Below, piece by piece: positions 55,169 through 62,507 of a DNA stretch of 64,000 nt. The first letter of the stretch is position 1. Every line of letters begins with the position of its first letter. The position numbers and the translations under genes are program-made. The stretch lies in the NCBI GenBank assembly GCA_963765725.1, contig CAVXXI010000001.1, positions 1,054,001 through 1,118,000 on the forward strand, in the 5' to 3' direction. Source of the stretch: DASQEH01 sp963765725. Lineage in GTDB: Bacteria > Actinomycetota > Actinomycetes > Propionibacteriales > Nocardioidaceae. Below the pieces are notes generated by a model. That model worked only from the letters and a program-made list of their open reading frames with translations, ran no database searches and was not told the DNA's origin.

Positions 55169-56395
55169 TCACAGGCTCACGCCGAGAGAGGCCTCGACGA
55201 CGTCGGCCACCAGGCGCCCGGCACCCTCGACGGGCGGACCGCCGGCGGAGGCCCAGGCGTCCACCGCTGCAAGCGCACGCGGCGCGTCGAGGTCGTCGGC
55301 CATGCTGGCACGGATCGTCTCCACCGTCGCCGCGGCGTCGGGTCCACCGGTCTCGACGGCCTCCGTCCAGCGCTTCAGGCGCTCCTCCCCCGACGCCAGC
55401 AGGTCGTCGCTCCACTCCCAGTCGGACCGGTAGTGCTGTGCCATCAGCGTAAGCCGGATGGCACGGGGGTCGACACCCTCGGCGCGCAGCCGCGACACGA
55501 GCACGAGGTTTCCCCGCGACTTCGACATCTTGTGGCCGTCGAGCCCCACCATCCCGGCATGCGTGTACGCCTTCGCGAAGGGGACCCCGTCCTCAACGAC
55601 CTGCGCCTCACCCGCCGACATCTCGTGGTGCGGGAAGGCGAGGTCGGAGCCGCCGCCCTCGATGTCGATGCATGAGCCGAGGAAGTGCAGCACGATCGCG
55701 GCGCACTCGATGTGCCACCCAGGCCGACCGCGGCCGAGCTCGCTGTCCCAGCTCGGCTCCCCGGGTCGCTCCTGCTGCCAGAGCAGGCAGTCCAGCGGAT
55801 CGCGCTTGCCGGGCCGATCCGGGTCTCCCCCGCGGTCGGCGAACACCGCGAGCATCTCCTCACGGTCGAGTCCCGACACCCGCCCGAAGCTCGGGTCGCT
55901 GTGCACTGCGAAGTACAGGTCGCCGTCGACCGCGTACACCGCGCCCTTGTCCCGCAGGCGCTCGACGAGGTCCACGACCAGGGGAATCGTCTCGACGGCG
56001 CCCGCGTAGACGTCCGGCGGGATCACCGCCAGCGCGCTCATGTCGTCGCGGAAGAGCTGGATCTCCCGGTCGGCCAGGGCTCGCCAGTCCTCTCCCCTCG
56101 CCGAGGCGCGCTCGAGCAGCGGGTCGTCGACGTCGGTCACGTTCTGGACGTACCGGACTCGGTGGCCGGCCTCCCGCCACGCCCGGATGACCAGGTCGAA
56201 CGCCACGTAGGTGGCCGCGTGGCCCATATGCGTGGCGTCGTACGGCGTGATCCCGCAGACATAGATCCGGGCCTCGTCGCCCGGGGTGGTGACCTCGACG
56301 GTGCCGGTGCGGGCGTCGTACAGGGCCAGCTCAGGCGCCGGGCCCAGGCGGTCGCGGACGACCGATGAGAGGCGGGGCTCCGGCCAGGCGTACAT
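55169..56395 (-). CDS. mshC: Cysteine:1-D-myo-inosityl 2-amino-2-deoxy-alpha-D-glucopyranoside ligase
   Basis: MshC joins cysteine to GlcN-Ins with ATP, the third dedicated step of mycothiol synthesis. It is a 408-aa CysRS paralogue: ARIYVCGITPYDATHMGHAA gives the HIGH-like motif and a zinc cysteine; GWHIECAAI and FPHHEMSAGEA add the remaining zinc ligands; HKMSKSRGNLV is the KMSKS loop. It lacks the tRNA-binding C-terminal domain of true CysRS. It follows the SCO1664-type gene by 22 nt. Confidence 0.95.
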   Translation of the reverse strand: MYAWPEPRLSSVVRDRLGPAPELALYDARTGTVEVTTPGDEARIYVCGITPYDATHMGHAATYVAFDLVIRAWREAGHRVRYVQNVTDVDDPLLERASARGEDWRALADREIQLFRDDMSALAVIPPDVYAGAVETIPLVVDLVERLRDKGAVYAVDGDLYFAVHSDPSFGRVSGLDREEMLAVFADRGGDPDRPGKRDPLDCLLWQQERPGEPSWDSELGRGRPGWHIECAAIVLHFLGSCIDIEGGGSDLAFPHHEMSAGEAQVVEDGVPFAKAYTHAGMVGLDGHKMSKSRGNLVLVSRLRAEGVDPRAIRLTLMAQHYRSDWEWSDDLLASGEERLKRWTEAVETGGPDAAATVETIRASMADDLDAPRALAAVDAWASAGGPPVEGAGRLVADVVEASLGVSL

Positions 56396-56417
56396 GCCCG
56401 TCAGCCTATCGGGGAGG

Positions 56418-57230
56418 TCAGAAGGCCGGCCACGGTATCGCTGGCCAAGACCCCTCGGGTACCGGCATCCGCGACGTGGTCAGCAAGGCGTCGACGCGCC
56501 GGCGCAGCGCCCGCAGCTCCGAGCCGCTCAGCAGGGCGGAGAGCTCGTCGTCGAGCCCGAGGTCGAGGGCGTCGCCCAGCTCCTGCAGCCGCTCGACGTC
56601 GACGGTGCGCAGCGGCTCGTCGGCCCAGCCCCACAGGACCGTCCGCAGCTTGGGGTCCTCGTGGAAGCAGACGCCGTGGTCGCAGCCGTACAGCTCACCG
56701 GTCGGCGCGGCGAGGACGTGCCCGCCCTTGCGGTCGGCGTTGTTCACGACGACGTCGAACACGGCCATGGTGCGCAGCCGGTCGTCGTCTCGGTGCACGA
56801 GCAGCACGGGGTCCCCGCGGTAGTCCTCGGCCTGGAGGACCGGGATCCAGCCCGTCTCCTCGAAGCCCTCGCCGACGACGTCGACGAGCTCGTTCTCGGA
56901 GTCGACGTCGACCCACCGCTGGCACATGCCGGGCCCGAAGCGGCCGTCGCGGAGCACGGTGGGCGGCACGACGTCCCAGCCGCCCGCCTCGGACACGATC
57001 CGGGCGGCGCGCTCACGACCCGCGAGAGTCCCGTCGGGGAAGTCCCACAGCGGGCGCTCGCCCCGAACGGGCTTGTAGATGCAGCTCAGGCTGGTGCCGT
57101 CGAGGACCACCTTGCCGAAGAAGGACGCGTTGGACGCCGTGACCAGGCGCCCCTCGAGCTCGAGGGAGCCGGCAGTCAGGATCGTCTCGACGTCGGCGTC
57201 GTCGAGCGTCGTCACATCCTCAGTTGGCAA
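56418..57230 (-). CDS. SCO1664 family protein (kinase-like fold, DUF)
   Basis: A 270-aa actinobacterial protein of the SCO1664 family, which resembles PI3/PI4-kinase folds. Likely ATP-binding and catalytic parts are FFGKVVLDGTSLSCIYKPVR and AVFDVVVNNADRKGGHVL with GCDHGVCF (an N-x-D-R-K...D-H-G pattern). Substrate unknown. It begins at TTG 57230, overlapping the DUF3090 stop by 11 nt, or at GTG 57215. The genes form the block phosphatase-DUF3090-SCO1664-mshC. Confidence 0.85.
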   Translation of the reverse strand: MPTEDVTTLDDADVETILTAGSLELEGRLVTASNASFFGKVVLDGTSLSCIYKPVRGERPLWDFPDGTLAGRERAARIVSEAGGWDVVPPTVLRDGRFGPGMCQRWVDVDSENELVDVVGEGFEETGWIPVLQAEDYRGDPVLLVHRDDDRLRTMAVFDVVVNNADRKGGHVLAAPTGELYGCDHGVCFHEDPKLRTVLWGWADEPLRTVDVERLQELGDALDLGLDDELSALLSGSELRALRRRVDALLTTSRMPVPEGSWPAIPWPAF

Positions 57231-57813
57231 TGCGCTTGAACCCGTTGGCGCGCGGACACAGGTGCCCCTCGGGGTCGAGGGGGTTGCCGCAGAACTGGCA
57301 GGGCGGGCGACCCGCGGAGACCACGCTCTGCGCCCGCCGCACGAACGAGCGCGCGTACGCCGCGTCCAGCTTGACGACGACCATCTCGTCGGCCTCCACC
57401 TCGATCGGTACGTCGGTGTCGACCGCCTCGTCGTCGTCGGACGACTCGGTGGCGGACTCCTCGGAGACCGGGAAGAGCTCGATCACGACGCTGTCGTCGT
57501 CGGCGTCCCAGCTCAGCGTGATGGTCCCCACCCGGAACTCCTCGACGATCGGCTGGTCGAGCGGGCGCCCGTCGCCGACACCGGTGGGAGCCACGGCCGG
57601 GATCGCGGCGTCGCCACCGCTTCGACGCAGCGCCTCGTCGAGGAGCAGGTCGATCCGCTCGGCGAGGATCGCGACCTGCTGCTTCTCCAGCGCCACGCTG
57701 GTGACCCGCGGGCCGTCCTTCGCCTGCAGGAAGAAGGTGCGCTGTCCCGGGGAGCCGACCGTGCCGACGACGAACCGGTCCGGCTTCTCGAAGTTGTGGA
57801 CGAGGATCGACAT
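57220..57813 (-). CDS. DUF3090 family protein
   Basis: A 197-aa protein of the DUF3090 family (YjqB-unrelated, actinobacterial), starting MSILVHNFEKPDRFVVGTVG. Its acidic middle (about residues 115-140) and C-terminal zinc-ribbon-like ending (PCQFCGNPLDPEGHLCPRAN) are typical. No biochemical role is known to me. It is encoded between the histidine phosphatase (43 nt) and the SCO1664-type gene, a conserved arrangement beside mshC. Confidence 0.9.
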   Translation of the reverse strand: MSILVHNFEKPDRFVVGTVGSPGQRTFFLQAKDGPRVTSVALEKQQVAILAERIDLLLDEALRRSGGDAAIPAVAPTGVGDGRPLDQPIVEEFRVGTITLSWDADDDSVVIELFPVSEESATESSDDDEAVDTDVPIEVEADEMVVVKLDAAYARSFVRRAQSVVSAGRPPCQFCGNPLDPEGHLCPRANGFKRIAN

Positions 57814-57856
57814 GTCGAAAGCCTACGACGCGGGACAACACCGCACCGTCGTCACG

Positions 57857-58555
57857 TCAGCCGGCGCCTCCGCCGACCGCCGCGTCGCTGTCCGCCCGCT
57901 TGCGGCGACGCGGCCTCCCTCTCGGGGCCAGTGCACCCAGGTCCCCGTGCTCGTTGAACCGCACCACGAACGGCCGAAGCGGGGTGTACGAGATCACCGA
58001 CACCGAGGCCGGGTCGACGACGATCCGCTGGAAGTTGTCGAGGTGCATGCCCAGAGCGTCGGCGAGGACCGCCTTGATGACGTCACCGTGGCTCACGGCC
58101 ACCCAGATCGCCTGGGCACCGTGCGCCTTCGTCACCCGCTCGTCCCAGTCCCGGACCGCGTCCACGGCCCGCGCCTGCATCTCCCGCATCGACTCGCCGC
58201 CGGGGAAGGTCGCACCGCTCGGGTGGGCCTGGACGACCTTCCACATCGGCGATCTGGCGAGCGTCTTGAGCTGTTGCCCGGTCCACTCCCCGTAGCCGCA
58301 CTCGGTGAGCCGCTCATCGGTGACAACCTCGACGGGGGTCTTCGCGGCCGCGCGGATCGCCTCGGCCGTCTGCCTGCAGCGCTCCAGCGGGCTGGACACG
58401 ATCGCCGCGACCGGCAGCTCGGCGATGCGGTGGGCCGTGTCGTCCGCCTGCTTCTGCCCGAGCTCGTCGAGCACGACACCCGGGGTGCGACCGGCGAGAA
58501 CGCCGCCGCTGTTGGCGGCCGTACGCCCATGCCTCACCAGCAGAGCCAACGCCAC
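57857..58555 (-). CDS. Histidine phosphatase family protein (MSMEG_4193-like)
   Basis: A 232-aa phosphoglycerate-mutase-like phosphatase. The active-site RHG is in LALLVRHGRTAANSGGVLAG at residues 3-22, SSPLERCRQTAEAI follows, the acid Glu is in ECGYGEWTGQ and the second His in WVAVSHGDVIKAVLAD. The GTG at 58555 gives the usual short N-terminus. Substrate unknown. It is the first gene of the block leading to mshC and diverges from corA across 49 bp. Confidence 0.9.
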   Translation of the reverse strand: MALALLVRHGRTAANSGGVLAGRTPGVVLDELGQKQADDTAHRIAELPVAAIVSSPLERCRQTAEAIRAAAKTPVEVVTDERLTECGYGEWTGQQLKTLARSPMWKVVQAHPSGATFPGGESMREMQARAVDAVRDWDERVTKAHGAQAIWVAVSHGDVIKAVLADALGMHLDNFQRIVVDPASVSVISYTPLRPFVVRFNEHGDLGALAPRGRPRRRKRADSDAAVGGGAG

Positions 58556-58604
58556 GGGGCCCAGACTAGACGCCAACCTCGCCGAACCGCGCGACAATGG
58601 GGGC

Positions 58605-59588
58605 GTGATCGTCGACTGCGCGGTGTACCGAGAAGGCGTCCGGCTGCATACCCCGGGTGACAGCACGGCGATCGGCGACGCGCTCGAGATCGCCACGCAT
58701 GACGGTGACTTCGTCTGGGTGGGCCTGCACGAGCCGTCGCAGGACGAGATGGAGCTCGTCGCCATGTCGTTCGGGCTGCACCAGCTCGCCGTGGAGGACG
58801 CGGTCAGGGCCCACCAGCGGCCGAAGCTGGAGCGCTACGACGGCGGCGTCCTCTTCATGATCTTGAAGACGCTGTGGTACGTCGACGCCCACGACGCGGT
58901 CGAGACCGGCGAGATCGCGGTCTTCGTGGGCGCGAACTACGTCGTGACGGTCAGGCACGGCGCCGGTGCCGGCCTCCGGTTCGCCCGCCGCGGGCTCGAG
59001 GAGCACACGGAGGTGCTCGGCCACGGGCCGTTCGCGGTGCTGTACTCGGTATGCGACAGCGTCGTCGACAACTACGAGAAGGTCGCCGCCGCGCTCGAGG
59101 ACGACGTCGACGAGGTCGAGAAGTCGGTCTTCTCGGAGTCGCGACGCAACGTGTCGCAGCGCATCTACATCCTCAAGCGGGAGATGTCGGAGTTCCGCCG
59201 GGCGGTCGTCCCCTTGCGCGAGCCCCTGACCCGGTTGGCGCAGCGGCAGGTGGCCGGGATGCCCAACGAGGCGGCTCCGTTCTTCCGTGACGTCGCCGAC
59301 CACGCCATCCGGGTCCAGGAGCAGGTCGAGTCGCTGGACACGCTCCTGTCGAGTGCCCACGACGCCCAGATGGCGCGCGTCTCGGTCCAGCAGAACGACG
59401 ACATGCGCAAGATCTCGGCGTGGGTGGCCATCGCGGCCGTCCCCACGGCGCTGGCCGGCATCTACGGCATGAACTTCGACTACATGCCCGAGCTGCACTG
59501 GCAGTACGGCTACCCACTCGCGCTGGCGCTGATGGCGGCCATCTGCCTGATCCTGTTCCGGCTGTTCAAGGACTCCGGCTGGCTGTGA
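58605..59588 (+). CDS. corA: CorA family magnesium/cobalt transporter
   Basis: A 327-aa divalent-cation channel. A long cytoplasmic domain (residues 1-265) with the coiled stalk helix precedes two C-terminal membrane segments; the pore motif YGMNFDYMPE is between them. The C-terminal LFRLFKDSGWL is basic and short, as usual. GTG at 58605 is chosen; sequence upstream overlaps the phosphatase start and is a shadow. Confidence 0.93.
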   Translation: MIVDCAVYREGVRLHTPGDSTAIGDALEIATHDGDFVWVGLHEPSQDEMELVAMSFGLHQLAVEDAVRAHQRPKLERYDGGVLFMILKTLWYVDAHDAVETGEIAVFVGANYVVTVRHGAGAGLRFARRGLEEHTEVLGHGPFAVLYSVCDSVVDNYEKVAAALEDDVDEVEKSVFSESRRNVSQRIYILKREMSEFRRAVVPLREPLTRLAQRQVAGMPNEAAPFFRDVADHAIRVQEQVESLDTLLSSAHDAQMARVSVQQNDDMRKISAWVAIAAVPTALAGIYGMNFDYMPELHWQYGYPLALALMAAICLILFRLFKDSGWL

Positions 59589-59598
59589 CGTCCCCGGC

Positions 59599-60426
59599 TC
59601 AGGTGGCGCCGAGAGCTCCGGTCGCGAGCAGGGCCAGCACCACCACTCCGAGCGCCACCCGGTAGCCGACGAACCAGGTGATCGGGTGGTGTGCGACGAA
59701 CTGCAGCAGCCAGGCGACCGCGGCGTACGCCACCACGAAGCTGACCACGGTGGCCACGAGGGTCGTGGCGAGGGAGATGTCGCCGCCGAGCGCACTGGGC
59801 AGCTCGAACAGACCGGCCGCGAGCAGAGCGGGGATCGACAAGAAAAAGGACATGCGGGTGGCGGTGACCCGGTCGAGGCCGGTGAACAACCCGGCCGAGA
59901 TGGTCGCACCCGACCGCGACACACCCGGTATCAGCGAGATGCACTGGACCACGCCGATGATCAGGGCGTCCCTCATCGTCAGGTCGTGCTCGTGACGGTC
60001 CTGTCGACCCATCCGCTCAGCCGCCACCATCACGACGCTCCAAGCGATCAGGGCACCGCCGACCCACCACAGGTTCCGCAGCGGCCCGGTGACGAGGTGC
60101 CGGCCCAGGAGCCCCACGACGGCGACCGGGATGGAGCCGACGATGACGTACCAGCCCATCCGGTAGTCGAACGTGCCGCGGGCGTCCGCTCGCGCGACGC
60201 CGCGGAACCAGGCACCGGCGATCCTCCAGATGTCGCGCCAGAAGTACACGATCACCGCTGCGATCGCACCCATCTGGATCACGGCGGTGAACCCTGTCAC
60301 CGTCTTGTCGCTGATCGACAGGCCGAGGAGCTTCTCGGCGATGGTCAGATGGCCGGTACTGGACACGGGAAGGAACTCGGTCAGTCCCTCGACGACGCCC
60401 AGCACGACTGCCTGTAAGAAGTCCAC
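59599..60426 (-). CDS. uppP: Undecaprenyl-diphosphatase
   Basis: A 275-aa BacA/UppP membrane enzyme that recycles undecaprenyl pyrophosphate for cell-wall synthesis; overexpression in other species gives bacitracin resistance. The two active-site motifs are present: EGLTEFLPVSSTGH at residues 13-26 and PGVSRSGATIS near residue 168. About eight hydrophobic segments are visible. It is convergent with corA (10-bp gap). Confidence 0.95.
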   Translation of the reverse strand: MDFLQAVVLGVVEGLTEFLPVSSTGHLTIAEKLLGLSISDKTVTGFTAVIQMGAIAAVIVYFWRDIWRIAGAWFRGVARADARGTFDYRMGWYVIVGSIPVAVVGLLGRHLVTGPLRNLWWVGGALIAWSVVMVAAERMGRQDRHEHDLTMRDALIIGVVQCISLIPGVSRSGATISAGLFTGLDRVTATRMSFFLSIPALLAAGLFELPSALGGDISLATTLVATVVSFVVAYAAVAWLLQFVAHHPITWFVGYRVALGVVVLALLATGALGAT

Positions 60427-60430
60427 GGGG

Positions 60431-61480
60431 TCAGTCTGCTAGACCGGCGGCCTCCAGCGCGGCGGAAACCTGTTTCAGCGTGCGTGTTCTTGTCTCCGCG
60501 TCGACGCCGAACGGCGAGACGTTCAGCGTGGTTACGCCCGCGTCGGCGAACTCCTGCAGCCGATCAGCGACCCGTGCCGGCGGGCCGATCAGCGACGTCT
60601 GGTCGATGAAGTCGTAGGGGACGGCGGCGGCCGCCTCGCGGTGCCGGCGGTCGAGGAAGAGGTCCTGGACCCGCTTGGCGTCGGCCTCGAACCCCATCCG
60701 GCAGGCGAGGGCGTTGTAGAAGTTCTGGTCGCGGCTGCCCATCCCGCCGATGTACAGGGCGGCGTACCCCCGGATCGCGTCGGCGCACGCCTCGACGTCG
60801 TCACCGATGCAGACCGGCACGCTGGCGGCGACGTCGAAGGGCTGCTCGGGGGTGGCTCCTCGCTGCCTGCCGGAGGCGATACTCGCTCGCGACTCGGCGG
60901 CGTACCGCGGCGAGAAGAACACGGCGAGCCAGCCGTCGGCGATCTCCCCGGCGAGCTCGAGGTTGCGCGGTCCGACGGCCGCCAGGTACAGGGGGATGTG
61001 CGACCGAGCTGGGTGCACCGTGAGCCTGATCGGCTTCCCCGGACCGCCCGGGAGGGGCAGTGTGAAGAAGTCGCCGTCGTACTGGACGGGGCGCCGCTGC
61101 AGGGCGAGGGCGACGATGTCGACGTACTCCCGGGTCCGCGCCAGGGGGCGGTCGAAGGGCACACCGTGCCAGCCCTCCGAGACCTGCGGCCCCGAGACGC
61201 CGAGCCCGAGCCGGAACCGCCCACCGCTCAACAGGTCGAGCGTAGCTGCCGTCATCGCGGTCATGGCCGGGGTGCGGGCGGGCATCTGCATCACGCCCGC
61301 CCCGATGTCGATGCGCTCGGTGAGCGCTGCCACGTACGCGAGGACCGTGGGCGCGTCGGATCCGTACGCCTCGGCCACCCAGGCGACCGCGTATCCCAGC
61401 CGGTCGGCCTCCCGCGCGAGCCCGACCTGCTCGCCGATGTCGTCACCGACGACGTACCCCAGGTTCACGCCGAGCTTCAC
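60431..61480 (-). CDS. LLM class F420-dependent oxidoreductase
   Basis: A 349-aa luciferase-like (TIM-barrel) protein. It opens KLGVNLGYVVGDDIGEQVGL and contains LDLLSGGRFRLGLGVSG, the phosphate-binding part of the F420/FMN site. The family reduces or oxidises diverse small molecules; substrate unknown. It starts at GTG 61480. It lies 4 nt before uppP on the same strand. Confidence 0.88.
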   Translation of the reverse strand: MKLGVNLGYVVGDDIGEQVGLAREADRLGYAVAWVAEAYGSDAPTVLAYVAALTERIDIGAGVMQMPARTPAMTAMTAATLDLLSGGRFRLGLGVSGPQVSEGWHGVPFDRPLARTREYVDIVALALQRRPVQYDGDFFTLPLPGGPGKPIRLTVHPARSHIPLYLAAVGPRNLELAGEIADGWLAVFFSPRYAAESRASIASGRQRGATPEQPFDVAASVPVCIGDDVEACADAIRGYAALYIGGMGSRDQNFYNALACRMGFEADAKRVQDLFLDRRHREAAAAVPYDFIDQTSLIGPPARVADRLQEFADAGVTTLNVSPFGVDAETRTRTLKQVSAALEAAGLAD

Positions 61481-61538
61481 GCGTCGACCCTACTGATGGT
61501 CCCTGACCGGTCGCAGGGGGTCGACTAGGGTGCGGTCC

Positions 61539-62507
61539 ATGAAGCAGCGCTACGTCGGCCGGACCGGGCTCAAGGTGAGCCGTCTCGGGCTCGGGACGCT
61601 GACGTGGGGCACCGACGTGGACGAGGACGAGGCCTCCGCCCAGCTGATGACGTTCGCCGAGGCGGGCGGGACGCTCCTGGACACCGGCTCGGGCTACGGT
61701 CGGGGCGCCAGCGAGGAGATGGTCGGTGCGCTGCTCCGCGACGTGGTCGGGCGCGACGACCTTGTGATCGCCACCAAGGCCGGGATCACCACGTCGCGCG
61801 GGCAGTGGCGGGAGGACACCTCTCGAGGCGCCATGCTGCGCACCCTCGACTCGTCGCTGCGCCGACTCGGGGTCGACTACGTCGACCTCTGGCAGGTGAA
61901 TGCGGCGTCCGACGACGTTCCGGTCGAGGAGACGCTCTCGGCCTTCGACGCGGCGCTGGCGTCGGGCCGTGCGCGCTACGTCGGCGTCTGCAACTACTCC
62001 GGCTGGCGCACGGCGCAGGCGGCCACCTACCAGCTCGGCGCTCCCGGCCGGGCGCGGCTGGCGTCGACCCAGGTGGAGTACTCGCTGCTGCAGCGCGGCG
62101 TCGAGCGTGAGGTGGTACCCGCGGCGCTCGATCTCGGGCTCGGCGTGCTTCCCTGGTCGCCGCTGGGGCGAGGCGTACTCACGGGGAAGTACCGTACGGG
62201 CGTACCCGGAGACTCACGCGGTGCCTCGGCGACGTTCGCCGACTACGTCGCCGAGTTCCTCAACCCCCGGGCCGCGCGGGTCGTCGAGGCCGTCGCGCGG
62301 GCGGCCGAGGGTCTGGACCTGTCACCACTGCAGGTGGCCCTGGCCTGGGTACGCGACCAGCCCGGCGTCACCGCGCCGATCGTGGGAGCACGCACCGCCC
62401 AGCAGCTGAAGGCGTCGCTGGCGTCGGAGGAGGTCGTGCTCCCGGCGGAGATCGTCGAGGCGCTCGACGACGTGTCGGCCCCTCCCCTGGGCTATCCGGA
62501 GGCGTGA
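61539..62507 (+). CDS. Aldo/keto reductase with Asn replacing the catalytic His
   Basis: A 322-aa aldo/keto reductase. The barrel starts MKQRYVGRTGLKVSRLGLGT; catalytic D48, Y53 (TGSGYGRGA) and K80 (VIATKAG) are kept. The position that normally holds His reads DLWQVNAASDD, so the tetrad lacks His. Such variants may have altered kinetics or another acid. A GTG 9 nt upstream is an alternative start. Its last 16 nt overlap the convergent GH15 gene. Confidence 0.87.
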   Translation: MKQRYVGRTGLKVSRLGLGTLTWGTDVDEDEASAQLMTFAEAGGTLLDTGSGYGRGASEEMVGALLRDVVGRDDLVIATKAGITTSRGQWREDTSRGAMLRTLDSSLRRLGVDYVDLWQVNAASDDVPVEETLSAFDAALASGRARYVGVCNYSGWRTAQAATYQLGAPGRARLASTQVEYSLLQRGVEREVVPAALDLGLGVLPWSPLGRGVLTGKYRTGVPGDSRGASATFADYVAEFLNPRAARVVEAVARAAEGLDLSPLQVALAWVRDQPGVTAPIVGARTAQQLKASLASEEVVLPAEIVEALDDVSAPPLGYPEA

